From Phytopseudomonas argentinensis (GTDB lineage: Bacteria; Pseudomonadota; Gammaproteobacteria; Pseudomonadales; Pseudomonadaceae), in assembly GCF_900113905.1 (NCBI RefSeq), contig NZ_FORC01000003.1, forward strand, positions 496,001-560,000: DNA of 64,000 nucleotides, written 5' to 3'. Under the pieces are notes generated by a model that saw only the letters and a list, made by a program, of their open reading frames with translations, ran no database searches and was not told the origin of the DNA. Shown piece by piece: positions 24,711 to 36,100 of the stretch. The stretch's first letter is position 1. Every line of letters begins with the position of its first letter. The position numbers and the translations under genes were made by a program.

Positions 24711-25178
24711 TCAGCCTCCCGCCCCGTGGCTATACAGGCGGATTTTCGCTTCGCCGCGGATCTCGTCCGGCAACTGCGGCACCTTCCAGCCGAATATGGA
24801 GAAGGGCGGCATGATGCGCTCCGGATCACCGTGGCGCACGCACACGCTCCACACCGAGCCGGTTTTCAGAAAGCCGTCATAACCCTCGCAGGGTTGCGCC
24901 CAGGCTGTCGGCAGCCAGGAGTTGCGCACGCTCTGCTGCACGCGTTGCTGATAAAGGGCGATTTGTTCAGGGGTAGGTGCGCGAGTATCGGGGGAGCGAA
25001 TGGCATCACGCAGCGCTTCGCTGGCCAACTCCTGGTAGGTGGCGCCGAGCAGGAACGGGATGCTGTAGCCGACCAGCCCGTAGAGGATCAGGAAAAAGAT
25101 GATGAAGGCGATCGAGAACTCGACGGCGGCAGCGCCTCGCTGCCGGTAAGCCGAGCCAGACCCAGCTGAGAGAGGCAC
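24711..25178 (-). CDS. tadE: TadE/TadF-like pseudopilin (proximal gene)
   Basis: 155-residue protein with RQRGAAAVEFSIAFIIFFLILYGLVGYSIPFLLGATYQE, the TadE-family prepilin-like segment, and a small extracytoplasmic domain with two Cys (CEGYDG and CVRHGDP). It is the first gene of the tadE-tadG-tadE group. The start is a GTG with GAGG and AGGGAA in the preceding 12 nt; no better ATG exists. The 395-bp gap upstream holds a DnaA box, an ATTAATCGGA element shared with the adhesin promoter region, and a REPIN. Confidence 0.75.
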   Translation of the reverse strand: MPLSAGSGSAYRQRGAAAVEFSIAFIIFFLILYGLVGYSIPFLLGATYQELASEALRDAIRSPDTRAPTPEQIALYQQRVQQSVRNSWLPTAWAQPCEGYDGFLKTGSVWSVCVRHGDPERIMPPFSIFGWKVPQLPDEIRGEAKIRLYSHGAGG

Positions 25179-25440
25179 TTCCCTGATCCTCGAGAGCGGT
25201 TATTTCCAGACGTTCCAGCGGCGTGATCGGCCTGTGGATAAATCGGCCGGGGGCCGACGCCCAGGTGGGATACACTCGCCACTGGCTTTGTAATAGCACG
25301 CGCCCAGGCGGCTCTCCATCGCACTTTGTGATTAATCGGACAAGGCGTTTTCCTCTTTGAGCCTAAGAACCTGCTTACGGTCTTCGTGCCGGCTTTATCA
25401 ATGTCGAGTGCTATGTGACGGGAGCGGCCGTTCACAATTT

Positions 25441-25508
25441 TGTAGGAGCGGCTTTAGCCGCCAGCTCTTTGCGGCCTAATAAAGCTCGGGGCTATAGCCC
25501 CTCCTACA
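25441..25508. repeat. REPIN (pair of inverted REP elements)
   Basis: The element begins TGTAGGAGCGGC and ends CTCCTACA, so the outer ends are inverted. The left unit has the hairpin GCGGCT-TT-AGCCGC; the right unit has the palindrome GGGGCTATAGCCCC. TGTAGGAGCGGCTTTAGCCG is the typical Pseudomonas REP head. It lies in the gap between the adhesin-export operon and the tadE gene and may act as a transcription or RNA-decay barrier after the hlyD-like gene. The REP-mobilising transposase (RAYT) is not in this window. Confidence 0.8.
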
Positions 25509-25573
25509 TACTCACCGACCGCTTCTGCCTTGTAGTTACCCGTACGCATGTCCAGAAAGATCATGGGCGGGGT

Positions 25574-26752
25574 CTAATAAAGCTGGGCCTTGAGCAATGG
25601 CCTGAGCAGGTAATTGAGCACCGTGCGCTTGCCGCTGAGAATGTCCACTTCGGCCACCATGCCGGGAATGATCGGCAGGATTTCGTCACGGCGCTTGAGC
25701 TGGCTGCCGTCGGTCTTGATCAGCACCTCGTAGTAGAACTCCTTGCCCTGGGCCGTCTCCTCGAAAATGGTGTCGGCACTGATCTGCTCCAGGGTGCCGG
25801 TCAGGTACCCGTAGATGCTGTAGTCGTAGGCGGTGATCTTCACCTTGGTGGGCATGCCCGGCACCAGAAAGGCGACATCGCGCGGCTTGATGCGCGCCTC
25901 GATGAGCAACTGATCCTCGACCGGAATCACTTCCATGATCGGCTCGCCGGGCTGGATCACCCCGCCGCGGGTGTTGATCAGCACGGTGTTCACCCGGCCG
26001 CGTACCGGCGACAGGATCTCGGTACGGCGCAACTGATCCTGGCGCTGCGCGATGATGGGCTCCAGGGCGCTGAGTTCGCTTTTCTTGCTCTGCCGCTCGG
26101 TGTAAGCGTCCTGGAAGTAGGTGCTGCGCAGTTCGGTCAACTTGCCGTTGAGCGTGGCGATTTCCTGGCCGAGCTTGAGCGCTTCCATCTGGCTCACGGC
26201 GCGTTTGGCCACCAAAGGTTCGACCAGGTCGAGCTGCTGCTGCGCCAGGCGGATCTGCCGGTTGATCGCACTGACGCCGTCCTGCAGCTTGTCGCGCCGG
26301 GATTTGAACAACTCCTGTTCGGAGTGCGCGAGTGGGCTGGTTGGGTCGATGTCCTCGGCAAAGTCGATGCGCTCCTTGCCCAGCACTTCGGCATCCAGGC
26401 GCGCGATGGTGGCGCGCAGTGCCGCCGACTGGTTGGCCGACTCCTGGAAGGAAGTGCGAAAGCGCGTCTCGTCGAGGCGCACCAGAGGCTGGCCGACTTC
26501 GACCAGATCACCTTCGCCGACCAGCAGGCGGTCGAGAATGCCGCCCTCCAGGCTCTGGATCTTCTGGATGCGGGTAAAGGGCACCACGCGGCCGTCGCCG
26601 CGGGTCACTTCATCGAGCTCGGCCCAGGCGGCCCAACCGATGAACAGCAGAACGGTGGCCAGTACCGTCCACAGCAAGGGCCGGAACAGTGGATGGGTGG
26701 CGCTCAGCAGCGGATCGTCGAGCTGCCGGCGCAGGCGGTCATTGGACGCCAT
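25574..26752 (-). CDS. bapD: HlyD-family periplasmic adaptor of the adhesin type I secretion system (BapD-like)
   Basis: Membrane-fusion protein that links the inner-membrane ABC transporter to the TolC-type outer membrane channel. The 392-residue product has one transmembrane helix (about 24-44, RPLLWTVLATVLLFIGWAAW), a biotinyl-lipoyl-like half-motif at GRVVPFTRIQKIQSLEGGILDRLLVGEGDLVEVGQPL, a long coiled coil (about 100-240) and the C-terminal HlyD signature RTEILSPVRGRVNTVLINTRGGVIQPGEPIMEVIP. Its start overlaps the end of the ABC gene by 14 nt. Order and family match P. aeruginosa bapD (PA1877) as remembered; LapC of P. fluorescens is the other close model. Confidence 0.85.
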   Translation of the reverse strand: MASNDRLRRQLDDPLLSATHPLFRPLLWTVLATVLLFIGWAAWAELDEVTRGDGRVVPFTRIQKIQSLEGGILDRLLVGEGDLVEVGQPLVRLDETRFRTSFQESANQSAALRATIARLDAEVLGKERIDFAEDIDPTSPLAHSEQELFKSRRDKLQDGVSAINRQIRLAQQQLDLVEPLVAKRAVSQMEALKLGQEIATLNGKLTELRSTYFQDAYTERQSKKSELSALEPIIAQRQDQLRRTEILSPVRGRVNTVLINTRGGVIQPGEPIMEVIPVEDQLLIEARIKPRDVAFLVPGMPTKVKITAYDYSIYGYLTGTLEQISADTIFEETAQGKEFYYEVLIKTDGSQLKRRDEILPIIPGMVAEVDILSGKRTVLNYLLRPLLKAQLY

Positions 26753-28895
26753 GATTGCCCCCTCTCGGCTCCTGCGGTGCGCTCACCACGTTGTCCTGCA
26801 CCACCTGATCCAGGGCGCCGTCCATGATCACCCGGCCCTGGCGCATCACCACCGCGCGCTCGACCAGCGAGAGCATGACTTTCTTGTGGGTCACCAGGAT
26901 CAGGGTGCGGCCGCTGACCCAGTGCTGCAGGTATTCGACCACGTTCTTTTCGCTGGCCTGGTCGAAGGACGACGTCGGTTCGTCGAGCAGCACGATGGGC
27001 GGATCCTGCACCAGCACGCGCACCAATCCGACCGCCTGGCGCTGGCCACCGGACAGGCTGGCATTGCCCTGGATGGGCATGTCCAGGCCCAGCGGATGGC
27101 TGCGCACCCAGGCGCCGAGGCCGACGCCGTCGAGGGCTTCGAACAGCTCCTCGTCGCTGACCGCCGCGCCTTCCAGGTTGAGGTTGTCGCGCAGGGTACC
27201 GTAGAACAGCGCGATGTCCTGGGGCAGATAGCCGATATGCCGGCGGCGGTCGGCGGGGTCGATCTGGGTCAGGCTGATGTCGTCGACCATCACCCGCCCG
27301 GCGCTCGGGTCGAGCAGCCCGGCGAGCAGGCGCAGCAAGGTGGATTTGCCGGCGCCGTTGCCGCCCAGCAGGGCAACCCGCTCGCCGGCGCGGATGCTCA
27401 GGGCGTTGATGTCGACGATCGGCGGCGCGTCGTCATGGGCGAGGCGCAACTGTTCGAGGCGATAGTCGCCGGTGAGGTGTTCCTTGCGCACGAAACGTTG
27501 GCCGGCCGGCCGCTCGACCGGGCCGGTCATCAACTGGTCGAGGCCTTCGAGGGCGACCTTGGTGTGCTGCCAGCGACCGAGAATACCGGCGATCTGCGAC
27601 AGTGGGGCAATGGTGCGCGCCGCCAGGATCGAGCAGGCGACCAGTGCGCCCATGCTCAGGTAACCATCACTGATGCGGTACACACCGAATACCACCACGC
27701 CGACGTAGCACAGCTGCTGCACGGTGCTCACCCCGTAGCTGAGCGCCGAGGTCAGGCTCTGGGTTTTCATCGCGCTGCCGGCGAGCTGCGCGGTGAGGGT
27801 TTCCCACAGGTGCATGCAACGGCCTTCGGCGCGGCTGGCCTTGACCGTCTCCAGGTGCTCGATGGATTCGAGCAGGATGCCGTTCTTCACCGACCCTTCG
27901 CGCAGGTTCTGGCGCGACAAGCGCGCTAGGCGACCCTGGGCGAGCAGGCCGGGGAGGATCATCAGCACGGCGGCGACCACCGGCACCCAGACCACATGAC
28001 CGCCGATCAGGGCGATGATCAGCAGGAAGATGAACACGAAAGGCAGGTCGCTGATCACCGCCGCGCTCGACGAGGTGAAGAATTCGCGCACCGACTCGAA
28101 CTCGCGAATCTGCGTGCTGAAGGCACCCACCGACGCCGGCTTGGCGCCCAGGCGGGTGTTGAGCACGCGCTCGAACAATAATGATGAAAGCTGCAAATCC
28201 AGGCGCTTGCCCAGGGTGGTGAGCAGGTGGGCGCGCAGCCCGCGCAGCAGGCTTTCCAGGACGATGGCCAGGGCCACGCCGCTGGCCAGCACCCACAGGG
28301 TGTCGAAGGCCGCGTTGGGCACCACGCGGTCGTAGACCTGCATGGCGAACAGCGCGGCGGCAATGGCCAACAGGTTGGCGATAAAGGCCGCCACGGCCAC
28401 TTCGGCATAGGAGCGGCGCAGGCGCTTGAGCGCGCCGTAGAACCAGTGCTCGCGGGTTGGGCTGGCGAATTCCTCGGCGCGCCCGTCCGGGCGATAGCGG
28501 CACTTGGCGAACACTGCCATGCCGCTGTAGAGCGGCTGCAGATCGGCGACCGGCAGTTGCTGCACGCCGCCGTCACTGTGCGGCACGAGAATCTCGGCCT
28601 GCTCGCCGTGTTGGCCGACCAGCACCACGCAGCGCCCGTCATTGAGCAGCAGCAGGGCCGGTAACAGGTAGCCATCGATGCGCTGCAGTTTTTCTTCGCT
28701 GACCTGGGCGACGATATCGGCACGGCGCAGGGCACGCGGCACCATGCGCAGCGGCAGGCGGCCCTGATCCAGGGCGATGCCGTCGGCCAGTTCGGCGTCG
28801 CTCACCGGGCGGCCGAGTTGCCGGCATAGCAGCACCAGGCCCTGGCGTAGCGGGTCCTGGCTCTTGCCCGGCGAGGTCAGCGTGTCAGGATCCAT
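26739..28895 (-). CDS. bapC: Type I secretion ABC transporter/permease for the adhesin (BapC-like)
   Basis: 718-residue exporter that recognises the C-terminal signal of the giant adhesin and powers its export. Domains in order: an N-terminal C39-peptidase-like domain (about 10-135) lacking the catalytic Cys/His, so presumably for substrate binding; six transmembrane helices (about 165-430); and a nucleotide-binding domain with Walker A GGNGAGKST (about 511), signature LSGGQRQ (about 611), and Walker B VLLDEPTSSFD. Its start overlaps the end of the TolC-like gene by 11 nt. The matching P. aeruginosa gene is bapC (PA1876), from memory. Confidence 0.88.
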   Translation of the reverse strand: MDPDTLTSPGKSQDPLRQGLVLLCRQLGRPVSDAELADGIALDQGRLPLRMVPRALRRADIVAQVSEEKLQRIDGYLLPALLLLNDGRCVVLVGQHGEQAEILVPHSDGGVQQLPVADLQPLYSGMAVFAKCRYRPDGRAEEFASPTREHWFYGALKRLRRSYAEVAVAAFIANLLAIAAALFAMQVYDRVVPNAAFDTLWVLASGVALAIVLESLLRGLRAHLLTTLGKRLDLQLSSLLFERVLNTRLGAKPASVGAFSTQIREFESVREFFTSSSAAVISDLPFVFIFLLIIALIGGHVVWVPVVAAVLMILPGLLAQGRLARLSRQNLREGSVKNGILLESIEHLETVKASRAEGRCMHLWETLTAQLAGSAMKTQSLTSALSYGVSTVQQLCYVGVVVFGVYRISDGYLSMGALVACSILAARTIAPLSQIAGILGRWQHTKVALEGLDQLMTGPVERPAGQRFVRKEHLTGDYRLEQLRLAHDDAPPIVDINALSIRAGERVALLGGNGAGKSTLLRLLAGLLDPSAGRVMVDDISLTQIDPADRRRHIGYLPQDIALFYGTLRDNLNLEGAAVSDEELFEALDGVGLGAWVRSHPLGLDMPIQGNASLSGGQRQAVGLVRVLVQDPPIVLLDEPTSSFDQASEKNVVEYLQHWVSGRTLILVTHKKVMLSLVERAVVMRQGRVIMDGALDQVVQDNVVSAPQEPRGGNHGVQ

Positions 28896-30135
28896 TCAGG
28901 CCATTCTCCAGCAAGGGGCCGAGCAGGCCGATCTGCGCCGCAGCGCGGTATTCCAGGCGCAGGCGCTCGACCTGCAGCACGATCAGCTGGCGCTCGGCTT
29001 CGAAGCGCTCGCGCTGCACGGTGAGCAGGTCGATCACGTCGCGCCGGCCCACTTCGAACTGCTCGCGATACAGGCCGCCGACCTGCTCGGAATCACGCAC
29101 CTGCACGGCCAGGGCGTGCTCGCGCCAGAGCAGCGAATCGCCGATATCGAACAGGCTCTGCAACTGCCGGCGGATGTCGCGCTGGATGGCGTCCTGGCCC
29201 CAGCTGGCGGACTCCAGGCGCTGGGCGGCAGCGGTGGGGCGCTGGAAGTTGGAGAGGCCCTGAATGGTGTCCATGCGCAGGCGCAGGTTGACCATCGAGT
29301 CGTTCTGCAAGCGCCCGCCGATCTCCCGCCGCGTGGCCGAGGCCTCGAGGTTCAGTTGCGGCAGCAGCGCCGCCTTGGTACCACGCAGCTCGGCCTGGGC
29401 CAGGTTGGTGTCTTCCAGGGCGCGCTGGTAGAGCGGCGAGCCGGTGATCAGCCCTGGCAGATCACGGGTCGCCAGGTAGCGCTGCATGGACTGTGGGCGT
29501 GGTTCGGCCAGGCCCTCCGGCGGCGCCCCGACGAGCAGCGCGAACTGGTTGCCGGCATCGAGCAGGGCGCCTTTTTCCAGGGCCAGCTGCTCCTGGGCGC
29601 GGGCGATTTCCAGGCCGGCACGGTCCTGCTCGCTGCGGTCCGAGTAACCGTCAGCACCGCGTGCCTCGGTCATTCCACGGATGTCGTCGAGCAGGCGGAT
29701 ATGCCGGCGTACCGCGTCGATACGACGCTGCGCGACCAACACGTCCAGGTAGGTCTCGACGATGTCCAGGGCGGCGTCTTCGCGGGTCACTTCGGCGCTG
29801 GCCGAGAGCTGGCGCTGGGTGGCCTTGGCGCTGTCCACCTGGCTGTCGACACGGCCCCAGTCGTAGAGCATCTGCGAGACGGTAACGTCGTAGACGGTCT
29901 CGCCAATATCGAACTCCTGGGGGCCACCGGACAGCGACAGCGACGGGTAGTAGCCACCCTTGGCGATCTTCACCTCGGTCTCGGCGCGAGCCGCCTCGGC
30001 CACCGCGGCGCGCACCTGGGGGTGGATCGCCAGGCCATTGCGTACCGCCTGGTCCAGCGGCATGGCCATGGCCGAGGCCGGCAGACACAGGGTCAATGCC
30101 AGGCGCGCGGCCCATCGACAATGAGGTGTGTGCAT
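28885..30135 (-). CDS. bapB: TolC-family outer membrane protein of the adhesin secretion system (BapB-like)
   Basis: Outer-membrane channel for the type I secretion system. The 416-residue product has a Sec signal peptide (RWAARLALTLCLPASAMA) and two TolC halves with long coiled-coil helices, including the motifs GGYYPSLSLSGG and ALLPQLNLEASATRRE. ATG 30135 gives a normal signal peptide; a TTG at 30159 overlapping the adhesin stop would also be in frame. It is the second gene of the bapA-bapB-bapC-bapD unit, starting 21 nt after the adhesin stop. Confidence 0.85.
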   Translation of the reverse strand: MHTPHCRWAARLALTLCLPASAMAMPLDQAVRNGLAIHPQVRAAVAEAARAETEVKIAKGGYYPSLSLSGGPQEFDIGETVYDVTVSQMLYDWGRVDSQVDSAKATQRQLSASAEVTREDAALDIVETYLDVLVAQRRIDAVRRHIRLLDDIRGMTEARGADGYSDRSEQDRAGLEIARAQEQLALEKGALLDAGNQFALLVGAPPEGLAEPRPQSMQRYLATRDLPGLITGSPLYQRALEDTNLAQAELRGTKAALLPQLNLEASATRREIGGRLQNDSMVNLRLRMDTIQGLSNFQRPTAAAQRLESASWGQDAIQRDIRRQLQSLFDIGDSLLWREHALAVQVRDSEQVGGLYREQFEVGRRDVIDLLTVQRERFEAERQLIVLQVERLRLEYRAAAQIGLLGPLLENGLNGS

Positions 30136-30155
30136 ACGGTACGACGATTTCCCTA

Positions 30156-33100
30156 TCAACTGACCACAACCTGTACCGTGTTCTCTTCTACCAAGAGCGT
30201 GGTGTTTCCGTAGGTATAGACGTCATAGACGATGCCTTCCAGCAACTGCGTCCCGCCTTTCACCGCGCTGCTGCTGACCATCAGGGTGTCGTTGCTCTCA
30301 CCGGTGATCTGCAGGACGTTGCGCGAGTCGGTCATGGCATCCACCGCGGCGGCGGTGAGGGTCAGGGTGCTGCCCGAATCGCCGGTGCCAAGGTCGATGC
30401 GCTCGATGTTGCTGAAGGTGCCGATGCCGGCGGCGCCGTAGTTGATGTCGATGCCGCCATCGAACACCACGGTGTCAAAACCGGCGCCACCGTCGACGCT
30501 GCCGAAATTGGTGGCGCGGATCTGAATGGTGTCGTTGCCGGCACCGGCGTCCACCCGATCACCAGCGGCCACGTTGAGAATCAGATCGTTGCCAGTGCCG
30601 GCGAAGATCCGCTCATTGGCGATGGTGGCGCTGCCGGACAGGATGTCGTCGGCGGCCGTGCCGTCGACGCGCACGGTACCGATGGTCAGGCCGAGCAGGC
30701 CGAGCGGATCGAGATCCACGGTGTAGACGCCGGTAGTCTTGCCCGCAGACGTCGCGGTGATACGCAGCGCCAGATCCGGCCCCAGGTTGAGGATGTTGGT
30801 CAGCGACAGGCCGAGCTGGCTGAGTACACTGGGGCTGAGCAGGTTGATGGAGAAGTTGCCGTTGGCATCGGCGGCCAGCGGTGCAAGGCCGATGTAACCC
30901 GCCGGGGTCAGCACCTCGACCGCCAGGGCCGCGCCGGCCACCGTCTTGCCGCTGACGCCGAGCCGCGCAGCCGGCAGGTTCAGCAGGCTGAGGTTGGCAT
31001 CCACCGCCAGGTTGCCCAGGGTGATTGGCTGCTGCTGCAGGCTGGCGCCCAGGCCCAGGGCAACCACATTGCTCTGGTTGCCTGCCTGATCCTTGGCCGA
31101 AACGGACACCTGGGCGCTGAGCAGCTGGTCCCAGGTCAGGCCGATGTTCAGCCCGCTCAGCAGGTTCACCGACGCCAGCCCGGCGTTGTTGGCGGTGACC
31201 GTGGCGGTGGCGACGGTGCCGCCCAGGTCGATGCGCACGGTCAGCTCGCTGTTCGGCTCAGCGGAAATGGTCAGCAGGCTGCCGACCAGGTTCAGCACCG
31301 GTGACGACGGCGCAATGGTGTCGACGGTGAAGTTCGCCGCCTGGGAGTTGGCGCCATTGTTGATGTGCGCCGTGACCGAGGCTGCGCCCTGGGGGAAGCT
31401 GCCCGTTGGCGGCACCACCGAAACCACGGCGTTGCCCGCTAGCGCTTCGGCAGCGGTAACGGTATGGGTCTGATTGAAGGTGTAGCCACCGCTACCGCTG
31501 TAGGTGAGGGTGACGGTGTCGCCGGCGCGCACCCCGGTGGCCAACCCGACGCGCACCTGAATACCGTCGGCGGCTTCGGCAGCGTTGATGTAGGTGTCGA
31601 GGGCTTCCGCCACGCTGATGATAGGTGCCGACAGGTTGGGTGCGTTGGTGCCCGCCGATACGCTGACGTTGCCCGCGGCATCGGTTGCGGTCACGGCGAT
31701 CGCCTGGCCTGCCACTAGTGCTGGGATCAGCACCGCGGCGAAGGTGCCTGCCGCGGTGGCGGTCACCGTGATTGGATTGGCCACATTGCCGTTCACCACG
31801 ATACGCACCTGGGTGCCCGCTTCTGCGCTACCGGTAAGCAGGGTACCGTCTGCGCTGACGAACAGGCTGCTCGGTGCGTTGGGTGCCTGGCTGTCGATCG
31901 TGGTACCGGCCGAAGGGCTCTGGTTGCCGGCGGCATCCCTGGCAACCACGTTGACGGCGGTGTTATGGGGCAGCGGACTACTTGGCGTGAAGCTCCAGGT
32001 GCCGTTGGCGGCGGCGGTCGTGGTGCCGATGGGAGCGCCATTGCTGCCGGTGAGCACCACCGTGCTGCCGGCCTCGGCCGTGCCGGTAAGCACGATGCCT
32101 CGGCTGGGTTGAATGGTGGGCGCGGCGGGCGGCACGGTATCGATGGTGGCACTGTTCGAGCCGCTGGTATTACCCGCTGCGTCACGCGCCACGGCAGTGA
32201 CTACGGTGCCATTGGCCAAGGCACTGCCCGGCGAAAAGCTCCAGCTGCCACTGGTGTTGGCGGTTGCCTGCCCAATTGTCGTGCCACCCGGGCCGGTGAG
32301 GATCACCGTGCTGCCGGCCTCGGCGGTGCCGCTCAGCGAGATGCCGTTGCTGGGTTGAATGGTGGGCGCAGTGGGCGCCACGGCATCGACCGTGGTGCTG
32401 ACCGAGCCACTGCTATTGCCGGCCGCATCCCTGGCCACCGCCGTCACCACCACGCCATTGGCCAGGGCCGGGCTTGGGGTAAAGGTCCAGGCGCCGCCGC
32501 CGTCGGCGATGGCAGTGCCGATGGGTAGGCCCCCGGGGCCGGTAAGCACTACGGTGCTGCCCGCTTCAGCCGTGCCGGCGAGCACCGTGCCATTGCTGGG
32601 CTGGATGGAGGGCAGTACGGGCGCCACATTATCGATGGTGGTGCTGGCCGATGGGCTGGTGTTGCTGGCGGCATCACGTGCCACCACCGTCACCAGCGTG
32701 CCGTTGGCCAGGGGTGACTGCGGCGTGAAGCTCCAGGTGCCGTCGGCATTGGCGGTGGTGGTGCCGATGGGGCTGGCGCCGGGGCCGGTGAGGATCACCG
32801 TGCTGCCCGCTTCGGCCGTACCGGTCAGCAGGTTGCCGTTGCTGGGTTGGATGGTCGGGGCACCGGGCGCCACGGCGTCGATCACTACGATGGCCGGCGC
32901 GCTAGTGTTGTTGGTGGCATCGGTGGCGGTGATGCTCACCGAGGTGCCGTTGGGGATGGCCGGTGAAAAATTCTGCGACCAGGCACCGGTGGTGGCGTCG
33001 GCCGTAACCTGCACGTCAGCCCTACCTACAATACGGATGGTGACGGTGCTGCCTGGCTCCGCGGTACCGCTGAGCACGCTGCCGTTGCTGGGCAGTACGT

Positions 33101-36100
33101 CGGGCAGGTCGGGCACCCTATCGTCCACGGTCACGCTGGCCGGGGTGCTCAGGTTGCCCGCCGCATCCACGGCGACCGCAGTGACGACGGTGTCTTCCGC
33201 CAGCGGCAGCGCTGGTTTGTAGTACCAGTTGCCATTGCCGTCCACGGCCACCGTGGCGATCTGTACCCCGCCCACGCTCAGGCGTAGAGTGCTGCCGGCC
33301 TCGGCGGTGCCACTCAATTCGCTGCCGTTGCTGGCGGCGATAACCGGTGGGAGCGGGGCGAGGCTGTCGACCGTGGTGCTGGCCACGGGGCTCTGGTTAC
33401 CGGCCGCGTCTTCTGCCCTGACAGTGACCACCACGCCATTGACCAGGGCGGTGGCAGGGGTGAACGTCCAGTTGCCGCTGCCATCGGCCGTCAGGGTGGC
33501 GATGGTATTGCCATTGGCGGTGAGCGTAACCGTACTGCCCGCCTCGGCGGTGCCGCGCAAGGTAAGGCCGGTGGTGGCTTCGATGGTCGGTGCCACGGGT
33601 GCGATGGCATCGACGGTAACGGCAGTGGGCGCTCCATCGTTGCCTGCGGCATCCCGGGCACTGACGCTGACCAAGGTGCCATGCTGCAACGGCGTGGGCG
33701 GGGTAAAACTCCAGGCGCCGCCAGGGCCTGCGGTGGTCTGCCCGATGATGACGCCGCCCGGGCCGGTGAGGATCACCGTAGCACCCGCTTCTGCGCTGCC
33801 ACCGAGCTGCACGCCGTTGCTTGGCTGCACCACTGGGGCGGCGGGCGGCACGGCGTCGATCACCAGGTTTGCCGGTGTGCTGGTGTTGCCGGCTGCATCC
33901 TCGGCCACCACCCGAATCGGGGTGTTGTTGCCGAGTGCTACCGGCGGCACGAACGACCAGTTGCCTGCGCCATCGGCCACCGTTTGGCCGATGGCGACGC
34001 CGCCTGCGCCGGTAATGATGACCGTGCTACCGGCTTCGGCCGTGCCACTCAAGATCACCCCATTGCTGGGCTGGATGGTGGGTTGTGCTGGCGCCTGATT
34101 ATCGACCGTGACTGCAGCCGCTGGGGCACTTACGTTGCCGGCTGCATCGGCAGCCGTGGCGGTGATGTTGATGCCGTTGCCCACGGCAGTGCTCGGGGTC
34201 AGGGTCCAGTTACCGTTGGTGTCCGCCACGGCAGTGCCGATGCTGGTGCCCGCCACGCGGATCGTCACCGTGCTGCCGGCTTCGGCGGTGCCGCTGATGA
34301 GCTGGCCGTTGCTCGGCGCGATCACCGGCGCGGCGGGTGCAATGGCGTCGACCAGGATGCTGGCGGGCGCACTTTCGTTGCCCAGCGCATCGCGGGCCAC
34401 CACGGTGACCAGGCTGCCATCGGCCACAGCCGGGGTGAGGGTGGTGCTCCAGTTGCCATTGGCGTCGACAAGGGCGGTGCCAAGCGGCGCACCACCTGCT
34501 CCCGTAATGACGACCGTGCTGCCGGCCTCGGCCGTGCCACTGAGCAGCACGCCATTGCTCGGATTGAGAGTGGGATGATCCGGCACCTGGGCGTCGATCA
34601 CGGTGCTGGCGGATGGGCTGGTATTGCCTGCCGCGTCGCGCGAGACCACCGTCACCTGCGTGCCGTCGACCAGTGCGGTGTCGGGGGTGAAACTCCAGCT
34701 GCCAGCCGCATCGGCGCTCGCCTGGCCGATCACCGTACCGCCTGGGGCGGTAAGCAGCACAGTGCTGCCGGCCTCCGCCGTACCACTGAGTTCCACGCCG
34801 TTGCTGGGCGAGATGGTCGGCGTAACCGGTGCGACGGTATCGATGACGGTGCTGACCGACGCGCTGGTGTTGCCAAGCGCGTCCCGGGCGGCGGCGCTGA
34901 CCAGCGTGCCGTTGGCGAGCGCCGGTGAGGGGGTCAATGTCCAGGTACCGTCGGCGGCTGCGGTGGCCTGGCCGATGACGCGGCCGCCGGCTTCGGTGAC
35001 TACCACGCTGCTGCCGGCTTCGGCGGTGCCGCCGAGCTGTTGGCCATTGCTGGCATTGATCGTCGGTGTGGCTGGCGCCTGGGCGTCGACCGTGGTGGCG
35101 ACCGGCCCACTGGTATTGCCGGCGGCGTCCCGTGCCACGGCGGTGACCACCAGGCCATCGGCCAGGGCAGGCGTGGGTGTGAAGGTCCAGTTGCCATTGG
35201 CGTCGGCGGTCGCCTGGCCGATGCTGACGCCGCCCGAGCCAGTGAGAATCAGCGTGGCGCCCGCTTCGGCCGTGCCGCTGAGTTGCGTGCCATTGCTGGC
35301 AGCGATGGTGGGGAGATCGGGCGCAACGCTGTCGATCACCGTGGAGGCCGCTGCACTGCTCAGGCCGGCGATGGTGACCGTCGCCTCGACGATGGTGCCA
35401 TTGGCCAGCGGTGGCTGCGGGGTGAAGGTCCAGTTGCCCTGAGCGTCGGCTACGGCCTGGCCAATCACGCTGCCCGAGCCGTCGGTCAGTTGTACGGTGG
35501 CGCCCGGCGCGGCGGTGCCACTGAGCTCGCTGCCGTCGCTGTGCGCGATGGTCGGGCGCGACGGCAGGGTCGCATCCACGGTCACGCTGGCAGGCGGGCT
35601 CTGATTGCCCACCGCATCGGTGGCGGTAACCGTCAATTGGGCGCCGTTCGCCAGGGCGCTGGCCGGGGTGATCGACCAGTTGCCATCGGTGTCGGCGGTG
35701 GTGGTCTGGCTGAAGCCATTGGCGCCGGTGATGGTGATCAGGCTGCCGGCTTCGGCGGTGCCCGTCACCTGCGTGCCGTTGCTGGGGTCGAGCAGTGGGG
35801 CGGCGGGGGCCTGGGCGTCGATGCTGATGACGACCGCCGGGCTGCTGTTGCCGACTGCATCGCGGGCGATCACGGAGACCTGGGTGCCGTTGGCCAGCTG
35901 GCCGCCCAAGGGATGCGTCCAGGTGCCATCCGCATTGACCTGAACCGTCAGCGGTGCGGCATTGCCGATGGTCAGCGACAGGATGCTGCCGGGCTCGGCG
36001 GTGCCGCTCAGCTGGGTCGAGCCGTTGCTCGCTGTGATCGTCGGGGTGGCGGGCGGCTGAGCATCCACCAGGGTAGCGCCTGGCTGGCTGGTATTGCCGG

